From positions 1-33,199 of the forward strand of contig SVDR01000019.1 of NCBI GenBank assembly GCA_015057755.1: DNA of 33,199 nt. The letters run 5' to 3'. Within the stretch, counting starts at the first letter, position 1, and each line of letters opens with the position of its first letter. Source of the DNA: Lachnoclostridium sp. (GTDB taxonomy: Bacteria; Bacillota_A; Clostridia; Lachnospirales; Lachnospiraceae). Below are positions 22,694-30,561 of the stretch, one piece after another. Under the pieces are notes generated by a model that saw only the letters and a program-made list of their open reading frames with translations, did no database searches and was not told the origin of the DNA. A program made the translations under genes and the position numbers.

Positions 22694-23320
22694 ATGAATA
22701 AACGAAACTATCAGAAAGAGCTTGATAAGCTTCTGGCAGGACTGGAACGCGAGGGAGAAGTCCCGAGCCTGTTCCTCCACAGCTGCTGTGCGCCATGCAG
22801 CAGTTACTGCCTGGAATATCTGTCAGACTATTTTGAGATTACCGTATTTTATTATAATCCCAATATTTATCCGGACTCCGAATACGAAGACCGTGTCAAT
22901 GAGCAGGACCGTCTGATTCGGGAACTTAACGAAGCGGGAGTGAAGCACCCAATTCGTCTGGTAAAAGGTGACTTCCGTCCGGAAGTGTTTTATGCGGCTG
23001 TAAAAGGTCTGGAAAAAGAGCCGGAGGGCGGAGCGAGATGTACCGAGTGTTTTAAACTGCGCCTGGAAGAGTCTGCGAAACTTGCAAAAGAAGGAAACTA
23101 TGATTATTTTACAACGACACTTACCATCAGTCCGCTCAAAGATGCCGAGCGTCTCAACTGGATCGGAGAGGAGCTGGGGGAAGCGTACGGTGTGAAGTTT
23201 TTAAATTCGGATTTTAAGAAAAAGAACGGTTACAAACGCTCCACAGAATTATCCAGGGAGCACGATCTGTACCGTCAGAATTACTGCGGCTGTGTATATT
23301 CCAAACAGGCCATGCCTTGA
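22694..23320 (+). CDS. queH: Epoxyqueuosine reductase QueH
   Basis: The 208-aa protein belongs to the QueH (formerly DUF208) family, which performs the last step of queuosine tRNA modification without cobalamin. The N-terminal HSCCAPCSSYC block (Cys31, 32, 35, 39), the CTEC pair (116, 119) and the C-terminal CGC motif supply the ligands of an Fe-S cluster and a redox-active disulfide. The segments DYFTTTLTISPLKD and KKNGYKRSTELSREHDLYRQNYCGC are highly characteristic. No other queuosine gene is in the window. Its TGA stop lies inside the -35 box of the ptsH promoter. Confidence 0.92.
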   Translation: MNKRNYQKELDKLLAGLEREGEVPSLFLHSCCAPCSSYCLEYLSDYFEITVFYYNPNIYPDSEYEDRVNEQDRLIRELNEAGVKHPIRLVKGDFRPEVFYAAVKGLEKEPEGGARCTECFKLRLEESAKLAKEGNYDYFTTTLTISPLKDAERLNWIGEELGEAYGVKFLNSDFKKKNGYKRSTELSREHDLYRQNYCGCVYSKQAMP

Positions 23321-23345
23321 CATTCCCATGATTCTATTATAGAAT
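23317..23345 (+). promoter_or_regulatory. Promoter of ptsH (near consensus)
   Basis: A perfect TTGACA (23317-23322) and TAGAAT (23340-23345) are separated by 17 bases. The -35 contains the queH stop codon. Confidence 0.8.
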
Positions 23346-23346
23346 C
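23330..23346. promoter_or_regulatory. Perfect 8-1-8 palindrome over the ptsH -10 box (candidate operator)
   Basis: GATTCTAT and its exact reverse complement ATAGAATC flank one T. The repeat covers the 3' part of the spacer and the whole -10, so a dimeric regulator bound here would block initiation. I do not recognise the consensus. Confidence 0.5.
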
Positions 23347-23372
23347 CTTTATTAGGAAGGAGAGGGGTATCC

Positions 23373-23639
23373 ATGCAGTCTAGAAAAATTGAGATCGTGA
23401 ACCCGACCGGACTTCATCTCCGCCCGGCAGGCATTTTATGCCAGGCTTCCATGAAGTTTAAGTCAAAGATCATGATCTTACATAAAGATAAAGAAATCAA
23501 TGCAAAAAGTGTTCTCAATGTGATGGCTTCCGGAGTGAAGTGCGGTGCGATCGTAGAAGTACAGTGTACCGGTGAAGATGAGGAAGCAGCATTGGAAGCA
23601 ATCTGCGAGTTGATCGCAACAGGTCTTGAGGACTATTAA
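23373..23639 (+). CDS. ptsH: HPr phosphocarrier protein
   Basis: This 88-aa protein has the HPr active site NPTGLHLRPAG with His15, phosphorylated by enzyme I, and Ser46 (AKSVLNVMASG), the site of HPr kinase in Firmicutes. It carries phosphate to sugar transporters of the PTS and, in the Ser46-P form, serves catabolite repression. His15 argues against Crh. The gene is not linked to ptsI. GGAAGGAGAGGGG precedes the ATG. It has its own strong promoter and is followed after 27 bases by the Mrp gene. Confidence 0.92.
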   Translation: MQSRKIEIVNPTGLHLRPAGILCQASMKFKSKIMILHKDKEINAKSVLNVMASGVKCGAIVEVQCTGEDEEAALEAICELIATGLEDY

Positions 23640-23666
23640 AAAAGATAGAAACTGGAGGAAAATAAG

Positions 23667-24530
23667 ATGAGCAATACACCAGAAAATTGCAGCCATGACT
23701 GTGGTTCCTGTACAGCCAACTGCAGCAGCAGACAGACAGCAGGCCAGCAGCAGATGAACAAGGCTGATTTTATTGAGAAATTAGACCCGAGAAGTTCTGT
23801 AAAGAAAGTGATTGGTATCGTAAGCGGTAAGGGCGGCGTAGGTAAGTCCATGGTAACTTCCCTTATGGCTTGTCAGATGCGTGCAAAGGGCTACCGTGTA
23901 GGTATCCTCGATGCAGATATCACAGGACCGTCCATTCCGAAGGCATTTGGTATCCACCAGATGGCATATGTAACACCGGACGGACAGCTGATGATCCCGG
24001 CTCAGTCCGCAACAGGCATCGAGATCATGTCCGCAAATATGATCCTTGACAATGAGACAGATCCGGTTATCTGGAGAGGTCCGATCGTTGCAGGCGTGGT
24101 AAAACAGTTCTGGAACCAGACATTATGGAGAAATATCGACTACATGTTCGTTGATATGCCGCCGGGAACAGGTGACGTTCCGCTTACTGTATTCCAGTCT
24201 CTTCCGGTAGACGGTATCATCATCGTTACATCTCCGCAGGATCTCGTTTCCATGATCGTTGCGAAGGCTGTAAATATGGCGAAGAAGATGGATATTCCGA
24301 TCATCGGTATCGTAGAGAATATGAGCTACTTAGAGTGTCCGGATTGCGGTAAAAAGATTTCCGTATTCGGTGAGAGCCACATCGAAAAGGTCGCTGAGGA
24401 GCATGGTCTGAACGTGCTTGCTCAGATTCCGATCCGTCCGCAGATGGCTGGAAATGTGGATGAAGGTACTGTTGAGTACATCGAAGCAGACTTCATGAAA
24501 CATGCAGCAGATATGGTAGAAAAATTGTAA
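23667..24530 (+). CDS. Mrp/NBP35-type Fe-S cluster carrier ATPase
   Basis: The 287-aa P-loop ATPase has the deviant Walker A GKGGVGKS (54-61), the switch regions DADITGPS and DMPPGTGD, and the C-terminal CPDC pair that holds a bridging [4Fe-4S] cluster at the dimer interface. An N-terminal extension carries four cysteines (8, 12, 15 and 19; spacing 3-2-3), like the NBP35 ferredoxin-type extension. ApbC/Mrp proteins load clusters onto target enzymes. GGAGG lies 8 bases before the ATG. A terminator follows directly. Confidence 0.92.
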   Translation: MSNTPENCSHDCGSCTANCSSRQTAGQQQMNKADFIEKLDPRSSVKKVIGIVSGKGGVGKSMVTSLMACQMRAKGYRVGILDADITGPSIPKAFGIHQMAYVTPDGQLMIPAQSATGIEIMSANMILDNETDPVIWRGPIVAGVVKQFWNQTLWRNIDYMFVDMPPGTGDVPLTVFQSLPVDGIIIVTSPQDLVSMIVAKAVNMAKKMDIPIIGIVENMSYLECPDCGKKISVFGESHIEKVAEEHGLNVLAQIPIRPQMAGNVDEGTVEYIEADFMKHAADMVEKL

Positions 24531-24537
24531 AAATAAT

Positions 24538-24578
24538 AACAGACAGAGTCTTTGAAAAAGGGCCCTGTCTGTTTTTTT
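24538..24578 (+). terminator. Rho-independent terminator after the Mrp gene
   Basis: AACAGACAG pairs with CTGTCTGTT, followed by seven T. The loop holds 18 bases. Confidence 0.85.
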
Positions 24579-24665
24579 GTCCCCTTCATGACGGGAGAAT
24601 TGGAAGAATTGTACAAAAGTCACAAAATGAATCTGGTTTTTTTATCAAAAATGTTTGACAAGGAT

Positions 24666-24693
24666 TTGACAAATGAGAGGAGTGTGTTATAAT
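24666..24693 (+). promoter_or_regulatory. Promoter of rex
   Basis: TTGACA (24666-24671) and TATAAT (24688-24693) are both perfect, with a 16-base spacer. A leader of about 55 bases follows and contains a hairpin (TGTGG with CCACA, 24714-24735) just before the ribosome site. Confidence 0.8.
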
Positions 24694-24754
24694 ATCTACA
24701 GGTTGAATTTGAGTGTGGCATTTTGAAAGCCCACATCAGGAAGGTGACAGAACG

Positions 24755-25432
24755 ATGACAGATGAGAGACAGATTTCAAAGGCAGTGATCGCAAGACTGC
24801 CTAGATACTATAGATATCTTGGAGACTTGATGGAGGAGGGAATCGAGCGTATTTCTTCCAATGAACTGAGCGTGAGGATGAAAGTGACAGCATCCCAGAT
24901 TCGTCAGGATTTGAACAATTTTGGCGGATTTGGCCAGCAGGGATACGGCTACAACGTCAGATACCTTTACAATGAGATCGCAAAGATCATCGGTATCGAC
25001 AGACAGCATAATATTATCATCATCGGAGCCGGTAATCTTGGTCAGGCGATCGCCAACTACGCAAACTTTGAGAAGCGTGGCTTTATGATCAAGGGTATGT
25101 TTGATATTAATCCGAGACTGATCGGTCTTGTGGTGCGTGGTGTTGAGATTCGCGGCATTGACGATTTAGAGCAGTTTATTATTGAAAATGAAGTGCAGAT
25201 CGCGGCGCTTACGATTCCTAAGTCAAAGGCACCGGAGATAGCGGAGCGCCTTGTTAATGCAGGTATTAAAGCAATCTGGAACTTTGCACATATGGATTTA
25301 AATGTTCCGGAAGATGTAGTGGTGGAAAATGTACATCTTTCTGACAGTCTGATGCGCCTTTCCTACCGTGTAAGCAGTATGATGGATGAGCGCGAGAGAA
25401 AAGAGAAGGAACGTCAGGGCAAGGAAGACTAA
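24755..25432 (+). CDS. rex: Redox-sensing transcriptional repressor Rex
   Basis: The 225-aa protein has an N-terminal winged helix (about 1-80; ISKAVIARLPRYYRYL, then SSNELSVRMKVTASQIRQDL) and a Rossmann domain with the NAD(H) loop GAGNLGQA (91-98). Rex binds operators when NADH is low and releases them when NADH/NAD+ rises, controlling fermentation genes in anaerobes. A C-terminal acidic/basic tail (DERERKEKERQGKED) is charged and probably disordered. I start at the ATG at 24755, which has GGAAGGTGA upstream; an in-frame start 14 codons earlier lies within the leader hairpin. acpS follows after 31 bases. Confidence 0.94.
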   Translation: MTDERQISKAVIARLPRYYRYLGDLMEEGIERISSNELSVRMKVTASQIRQDLNNFGGFGQQGYGYNVRYLYNEIAKIIGIDRQHNIIIIGAGNLGQAIANYANFEKRGFMIKGMFDINPRLIGLVVRGVEIRGIDDLEQFIIENEVQIAALTIPKSKAPEIAERLVNAGIKAIWNFAHMDLNVPEDVVVENVHLSDSLMRLSYRVSSMMDERERKEKERQGKED

Positions 25433-25463
25433 AACCAGCAGGAAAGTAGACGGGAAAATTAAC

Positions 25464-25832
25464 ATGTTAACTGGTGTTGGCTGTGATTTGATCGAAATTG
25501 AGCGTATGAAAAAGGCCTGTGAAAAAGAGGCCTTTTTACTGCGTGTATATACGGAAGAAGAGCGCCGGCAGGCAGATGGAAGGCCATCTGTGCTTGCCGG
25601 CACTTTTGCTGTGAAAGAGGCGGTTGCCAAGGTGCTTGGAACCGGATTCCGCACATTTATGCCAAAGGATGTGGAGGTGCTGAGGGACGAGCTTGGAAAA
25701 CCGTATGTGCTTCTCCACGGAAATGCGGAAAAACTGGCGGAAGAGAAAAAGATTAAGCGAATTGAAGTATCGATCTCCGATACGAAAGAATATGCCATGG
25801 CTTTTGCCGTGGGAGAGGGGGAAGATTCATGA
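25464..25832 (+). CDS. acpS: Holo-[acyl-carrier-protein] synthase
   Basis: The 122-aa enzyme transfers phosphopantetheine from CoA to the serine of ACP. The family motifs are GVGCDLIEIER (Asp8, metal) and FAVKEAVAKVLGTGF (Lys51, Glu52). The likely targets include the ACP encoded at 3658. I start at the ATG at 25464, with a weak GGGAAAA site, because it gives the canonical N terminus; the open frame runs 26 codons further into rex. The stop overlaps the nnr start by 4 bases (ATGA). Confidence 0.92.
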   Translation: MLTGVGCDLIEIERMKKACEKEAFLLRVYTEEERRQADGRPSVLAGTFAVKEAVAKVLGTGFRTFMPKDVEVLRDELGKPYVLLHGNAEKLAEEKKIKRIEVSISDTKEYAMAFAVGEGEDS

Positions 25833-27370
25833 GATATCTGGTAAATGGCAGAGAAATGAAAGCAATCGATATGCGCTCCATCCATGAATACGGAATCCCT
25901 TCTCTGGTGCTGATGGAGCGAGCGGCTCTGGAAGTGGCGAAGGAAGTCGAAACATGGATTGGAGCAGATAAACCACGAAAAGGAGTGGTTTGGTCAGTCT
26001 GTGGTTACGGAAATAACGGTGCAGACGGTGTGGCAGCAGCCCGTATGCTGCATTTACGCGGATATTCTGTCACAATCATTCTCCCGGCTGCGGACGGGCG
26101 GATGAGCGAAGAGATGGAAGTCCAGCTGACGATTGCAGAGAAGCTTGGAATCCCGGTCTGCCGACCGGATGAAATGATTTCAGGCGCTTGTGACGTGGTT
26201 ATCGATGCGGTATTTGGAATCGGTCTTACCAGACCTGTGGTGGGAGCCTATGCAGATCTGCTGGATCTGGTCTCCTCGCAAAGGAATAAGTTTGGAGCAA
26301 CGGTTGTCGCTGTGGATATTCCGTCCGGAATCAGTTCAGAAAGTGGAGACATTCTCGGATGTGCAGTCCGTGCAGACGTGACAGTGACCTTTGGTGAGAT
26401 GAAACTGGGGCATGTGTTGTTCCCGGGACGTGAATATAGCGGAAGGGTTGTCGTGGCAGACATCGGATTTGTCCCTGCGGACGAAAACGTTTCCAAGACA
26501 TATGTGCGGGCGCATACGAACGAGGATTTGAGAAATATCCCGGAAAGAAAGGCGTACTCACATAAGGGAAGCTATGGAAAGATTCTGATCGCCGCAGGTG
26601 CGAAGAATATGGCAGGTGCGGCTTATTTTGCAGCAAAAGCCGCATACCGGACGGGTGCCGGACTGGTAAAGGTGCTGACAGTGGAGGAAAACCGGAATAT
26701 GCTCCAGGAGAAACTTCCGGAAGCGATTTTAGCCGCATATTCATCCGAATGGGCAACCCATGAACCGGGAGAATTCAAAGAATATATCAGAAATCAGACC
26801 GACTGGGCGGATGTGATCGTACTGGGTCCGGGACTTGGAACGGAGGAATACAGCCGTACATTGGTGGAGGCTGTGCTGGAACATGCATATGTTCCGATCG
26901 TGCTTGATGCAGATGCGATCAATCTGGCAGCCCGATATCCATATTTACAGAACTTTTTTACGGAAAATATTATTTTGACACCGCATCTGGCAGAGTGTTC
27001 CAGACTGATCGGAAAAAGTGTGGATGCGATCCGCGATTCGCTGGTTGAAACGGCGCGTGAGGTATCGGAACAGTTTGGTGTGACGTGTGTATTAAAAGAT
27101 GCTGCGACTGTGATCGCGAGAAAAGACGGAAACGTATTTGTGAATACAAGCGGATCTCCGGCGATGGCGAAAGGCGGATCCGGAGATGTGCTCTGCGGAG
27201 TCCTTGCGGGTCTTCTCGGACTTGGCATGGATGAGTGTGAAGCAGCGTCTCTCGGTGTTTACGTTCACGGACTGGCAGGAGAGGCTGCGGCAAGAAAATT
27301 TGGAATGCATTCCGTGCTGGCAGGAGAGCTGGCCGATTGTGTGGGGGAGGTCATCAATGAGACAGTTTGA
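25829..27370 (+). CDS. nnr: Bifunctional NAD(P)H-hydrate epimerase/dehydratase
   Basis: The 513-aa protein repairs NADHX and NADPHX. The N-terminal YjeF_N domain (about 1-215) is the epimerase, with CGYGNNGADG and VDIPSGI. The C-terminal domain (about 225-510) is the ADP/ATP-dependent dehydratase, with KGSYGK, VLGPGLG, LDADAIN and GGSGDVLCG. The fused form and length are standard for bacteria. The neighbourhood acpS-nnr-alr-mazF is conserved in Firmicutes. It is translationally coupled to acpS (ATGA overlap) and to alr (14-base overlap). Confidence 0.94.
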   Translation: MRYLVNGREMKAIDMRSIHEYGIPSLVLMERAALEVAKEVETWIGADKPRKGVVWSVCGYGNNGADGVAAARMLHLRGYSVTIILPAADGRMSEEMEVQLTIAEKLGIPVCRPDEMISGACDVVIDAVFGIGLTRPVVGAYADLLDLVSSQRNKFGATVVAVDIPSGISSESGDILGCAVRADVTVTFGEMKLGHVLFPGREYSGRVVVADIGFVPADENVSKTYVRAHTNEDLRNIPERKAYSHKGSYGKILIAAGAKNMAGAAYFAAKAAYRTGAGLVKVLTVEENRNMLQEKLPEAILAAYSSEWATHEPGEFKEYIRNQTDWADVIVLGPGLGTEEYSRTLVEAVLEHAYVPIVLDADAINLAARYPYLQNFFTENIILTPHLAECSRLIGKSVDAIRDSLVETAREVSEQFGVTCVLKDAATVIARKDGNVFVNTSGSPAMAKGGSGDVLCGVLAGLLGLGMDECEAASLGVYVHGLAGEAAARKFGMHSVLAGELADCVGEVINETV

Positions 27371-28535
27371 GCGTGCATACGCAAAGATTCATCTGGATCG
27401 AATTGAAGAAAATATGAAAGCCATGCAGGCAAATCTGAAACCGGGAACAAAGATGTTTGGTGTGGTAAAGGCAGATGGTTACGGACACGGAGCGATTCCG
27501 GTGGCGAAAACCATTGATCCGTATGTGTTTGCCTATGCAGTAGCGACTGCAGAAGAAGCATTTCAGCTGCGCAGACACAGCATTACAAAAGATATTTTGA
27601 TTCTCGGTGTGACTCCGGATGGAAGCTGTGAGGAGGCGATCCGTCAGGATATCTGTATGGCGGTTTTTCAGTTGGAGAAAGCAGAAAAGATGTCCGAACT
27701 GGCATGTTCTCTTGGAAAGAAAGCGAAAGTGCATTTTGCTGTGGATACAGGAATGAGCCGCATTGGATTTGCTCCGACGGAAGCATCTGCGGATATCGCG
27801 GAGAAAATCGCAGCGCTTCCGGGGATTGAGATCTGCGGCATGTTTACACATTTTGCGAGAGCCGATGAATTCGATAAATCATATGCAGAAAAGCAGATGG
27901 AAAAATTCCGGGAGTTTCACACATTTTTAGCAGACCGTCAGATTGAGATTCCGATCGTACACTGTTCCAACAGTGCGGGTATCATGGATCTGCAGGAGGC
28001 TAATATGGACGCTGTCCGTGCGGGCATTACCATTTATGGTTTATATCCCTCAGACGAGGTGAAAAAGGATCAGATGAAGATCCTGCCGGCTATGGAATTA
28101 AAGAGTTTTATTACATATATCAAGGAAATCGAAGCAGGCAGTGCAGTGAGCTACGGAGGAACCTTTGTGGCAGAAACACGCATGACGATCGGAACTGTAG
28201 GAATCGGATATGCAGACGGATATCCGAGAAATGCATCCGGCAAAGGTCATGTGCTGGTTTGCGGAAAGCGTGTTCCGCTCCTTGGAAGAGTGTGCATGGA
28301 TCAGCTGATGATCGACCTGACAGATGTTCCGGAGGCTGTGGAAGGAGCGGAAGTCACACTTCTCGGAAGAGACGGCGAATTGGAGATTTCCATGGATGAA
28401 CTTGTGGAATCCTGCGGCGGTTTCCACTATGAGATTCCTTGTGTGATCGGAAAACGAGTTCCGCGTGTGTATGTAAAGAACGGAACAGTGGTTGGAACCC
28501 AGACTTGCGAAATGTGCGAGCTGGAAGGGTTCTGA
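27357..28535 (+). CDS. alr: Alanine racemase
   Basis: The 392-aa enzyme makes D-alanine for peptidoglycan. The PLP lysine is Lys38 in VKADGYGHG, and the second catalytic base is Tyr266 in SYGGTF. The C-terminal beta-domain carries GRVCMDQLMIDLT. I start at the ATG at 27357 inside the nnr end because GGAGG is 6 bases upstream and the protein then begins MRQFERAYAKIHLD as expected; the open frame extends 57 codons further. A final Cys-x-x-Cys (TCEMCELEGF) at the extreme C terminus is unusual. Confidence 0.94.
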   Translation: MRQFERAYAKIHLDRIEENMKAMQANLKPGTKMFGVVKADGYGHGAIPVAKTIDPYVFAYAVATAEEAFQLRRHSITKDILILGVTPDGSCEEAIRQDICMAVFQLEKAEKMSELACSLGKKAKVHFAVDTGMSRIGFAPTEASADIAEKIAALPGIEICGMFTHFARADEFDKSYAEKQMEKFREFHTFLADRQIEIPIVHCSNSAGIMDLQEANMDAVRAGITIYGLYPSDEVKKDQMKILPAMELKSFITYIKEIEAGSAVSYGGTFVAETRMTIGTVGIGYADGYPRNASGKGHVLVCGKRVPLLGRVCMDQLMIDLTDVPEAVEGAEVTLLGRDGELEISMDELVESCGGFHYEIPCVIGKRVPRVYVKNGTVVGTQTCEMCELEGF

Positions 28536-28636
28536 TCGTGAAATAACGGGCAAAATGCCATTGTCCTGCATAACTTAATCGTAGGATGTCAATACTATCG
28601 GTACAGAAAAGAAACCGAAAGCGGAGAGTGAAGCGA

Positions 28637-28984
28637 TTGATTATCAGACGTGGCGATATTTATTATGCAGATTTACGACCGGTCGTGGGCTCCGAACAGG
28701 GGGGAGTGCGGCCGGTTCTTATTATACAAAATGACGTGGGAAATAAACACAGTCCGACTGTGATCTGCGCGGCGATCACATCGAAAATGAACAAAGCAAA
28801 ACTTCCGACTCACGTGGAATTATCTTCGAGAGACTGTGATATGGTGAAGGATTCCGTGATCTTACTGGAACAGCTCCGGACCATTGATAAGCAGAGACTG
28901 CGGGAAAAAATCTGTCATATAGAGGGAGAACTGCAGGAAAAAGTGAATGCGGCACTTAAAGTCAGCCTGGAACTTCTTACATAA
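28637..28984 (+). CDS. mazF: MazF/PemK family endoribonuclease toxin (TTG start)
   Basis: The 115-aa protein has the MazF core: [30 protein letters not shown] and AAITS. With the TTG at 28637 as start, the catalytic residues fall at Arg25 and Thr48, the same numbers as in Bacillus MazF, and GGAG lies 10 bases upstream. The ATG at 28586 has no ribosome site, and a GTG at 28628 sits too close to GGAG. The toxin cuts single-stranded mRNA at short sequence motifs. Its usual MazE antitoxin is absent: the 101 bases between alr and mazF cannot hold one. Confidence 0.9.
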   Translation: MIIRRGDIYYADLRPVVGSEQGGVRPVLIIQNDVGNKHSPTVICAAITSKMNKAKLPTHVELSSRDCDMVKDSVILLEQLRTIDKQRLREKICHIEGELQEKVNAALKVSLELLT

Positions 28985-29001
28985 ACGGAGTGAGAAGAGA
29001 G

Positions 29002-29030
29002 TTGACGAAATGTAGATGAAATGCTATATT
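29002..29030 (+). promoter_or_regulatory. Promoter of the CNNM/CBS gene
   Basis: TTGACG (29002-29007) and TATATT (29025-29030) are separated by 17 bases, with TGC before the -10. Confidence 0.65.
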
Positions 29031-29079
29031 TAAAACGTTATGCTTAAATTTGCAAAGAAAAGGAGAGTTTTATTTTACA

Positions 29080-30441
29080 ATGGACGATGGTAATTCGTGG
29101 ATTGGAATCTTGCTGTTGGGAACAGCGTTTGTAGTTTATTATCTGATTTATGGTTTTGGAGCTGCCATTCAGGCACTGAACACCAGTGCTTTGGAGGATG
29201 AGCGGGACGAGGGAAATAAAAAGGCAGAGCGTCTTTTACATATCCAGGAAAATCCGCATGGATTTGTCCAGACCAATCAGTTGATCACAATGGTATTCAG
29301 CCTGATGATGGGTGGAATTTCTCTTCCATATGCTATAGGGTATTTGAAAGATCTTTTTTCAAAGATTCCGAATGTTGAGGCAGTTCCGTTGGTGATCATG
29401 AACGTTGTGATCTACCTGCTGGCAATCGCAGTACTTTCTTTTGTACTGGTATGTTTCGGTATTATTATTCCGAAATGGCTGGCGATGAAGAGTCCGATCC
29501 GTTTTTGTTATAAGGTACTTCCGGTCATTGACTTTTTTATGAAAATCTGTGCTCCGTTTACGGCAACGATGGAATTCGTATCTCACATTATTCTGATCAT
29601 TGTGGGAATCGATACCCGTGCGAAAGACGACAAAGTGACAGAGCAGGATATCATGTATATGGTCAATGAGGGTCACGACCAGGGTGTATTGGAAGCCAGT
29701 GAGGCAGAGATGATCACGAATATTTTCGAATTTGACGATAAAGTGGCTTCTGATATTATGACTCATCGAATGAATATTGTTGCGCTTGAGGGTACGGTTA
29801 CATTACAGGAAGCAATGGATTTTATCGTAAAAGAATCGATCAACTCCAGACTTCCGGTATATGGTGAAGATATCGATAACATCATCGGTATTCTCCATAT
29901 GCGCGATGTGCTTTATTTTGCAGAGATCGCTGAGTATCTCAAGCAGCCGATCAGCCAGATCGAAGGACTTCTCAGAGAACCGCATTTTGTTCCGGAACAC
30001 AAAAACATCAATGCGCTGTTTAAAGAGATGAAATCTGAGAAGATCCACATGGAGATCGTAATCGATGAATATGGTCAGACAGCCGGTCTTGTGACGATGG
30101 AGGATATCCTGGAAGAAATCGTAGGTAATATCATGGATGAATACGATGAAGAGGAAGTGGATATTGTTTCCTCCGACAACAATACGTTCCAGCTTGCGGG
30201 AACATCCCTGCTGGTAGACCTGGAGGATACGCTCGGAATCGAATTTGAAGAACAGGACAAAGAGAATTTTGATACGCTCAATGGTTTCCTGACTTCCCGT
30301 CTCGGTCATTTGCCGAAAGAAAATGATAAAGATATTCATTTTGGCGGATTTGTATTCAGCATTGTAAAAGTTGAAAATAGAACGATCAAGCTTGTGGATG
30401 CGACACGTGAAGGTGTGCAGCGGACAGAAGCGGAAGCGTAG
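29080..30441 (+). CDS. CNNM/CBS-domain membrane protein (HlyC/CorC family)
   Basis: The 453-aa protein has an N-terminal CNNM transmembrane domain with about four helices (5-170, including the FGIIIPKWLAMKSP motif), a pair of CBS domains (about 190-320, with NSRLPVYGEDIDNIIGILHMRDVL and EIVIDEYGQTAGLVTMEDILEEIVG), and a C-terminal CorC_HlyC domain (about 345-445). Related proteins (MpfA, CorC, CNNM) export Mg2+ and are gated by nucleotide binding to CBS; the name hemolysin is historical. I use the ATG at 29080; AAGGAG lies about 14 bases upstream, which is long. A TTG at 29050 is the alternative. It probably has its own promoter. Confidence 0.88.
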   Translation: MDDGNSWIGILLLGTAFVVYYLIYGFGAAIQALNTSALEDERDEGNKKAERLLHIQENPHGFVQTNQLITMVFSLMMGGISLPYAIGYLKDLFSKIPNVEAVPLVIMNVVIYLLAIAVLSFVLVCFGIIIPKWLAMKSPIRFCYKVLPVIDFFMKICAPFTATMEFVSHIILIIVGIDTRAKDDKVTEQDIMYMVNEGHDQGVLEASEAEMITNIFEFDDKVASDIMTHRMNIVALEGTVTLQEAMDFIVKESINSRLPVYGEDIDNIIGILHMRDVLYFAEIAEYLKQPISQIEGLLREPHFVPEHKNINALFKEMKSEKIHMEIVIDEYGQTAGLVTMEDILEEIVGNIMDEYDEEEVDIVSSDNNTFQLAGTSLLVDLEDTLGIEFEEQDKENFDTLNGFLTSRLGHLPKENDKDIHFGGFVFSIVKVENRTIKLVDATREGVQRTEAEA

Positions 30442-30454
30442 AGGATTTATGTGC

Positions 30455-30490
30455 CTCCCCGGACAGTTTTGTATCATTCTGTCCGGGGAG
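30455..30490 (+). terminator. Terminator after the CNNM/CBS gene
   Basis: CTCCCCGGACAG pairs perfectly with CTGTCCGGGGAG (12 bp) around a 12-base loop. The T tract is short (TCTTGC). Confidence 0.75.
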
Positions 30491-30492
30491 TC

Positions 30493-30521
30493 TTGCATTC
30501 AAAGGCGGTCTATCGTATACT
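30493..30521 (+). promoter_or_regulatory. Promoter of the amidohydrolase gene
   Basis: TTGCAT (30493-30498) and TATACT (30516-30521) are separated by 17 bases, directly after the preceding terminator. Confidence 0.6.
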
Positions 30522-30561
30522 AAGATGGTGGCAGATTTTGTAATACAATGAGGAAATAATA

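Noticed and set aside
24609..24625. Rex-like operator TTGTAC...GTCACAA upstream of rex
   Set aside because: Only the outer four bases are symmetric; the inner bases do not fit the TTGTGA / TTGTTAA half-sites.
25459..25470. Palindrome TTAACATGTTAA over the acpS start codon
   Set aside because: It resembles Rex half-sites but in the wrong orientation and spacing, and it lies inside an operon. Probably chance.
27354..27851. 165-codon minus-strand frame inside alr
   Set aside because: It is a Cys/His-rich shadow of alr without a ribosome site.
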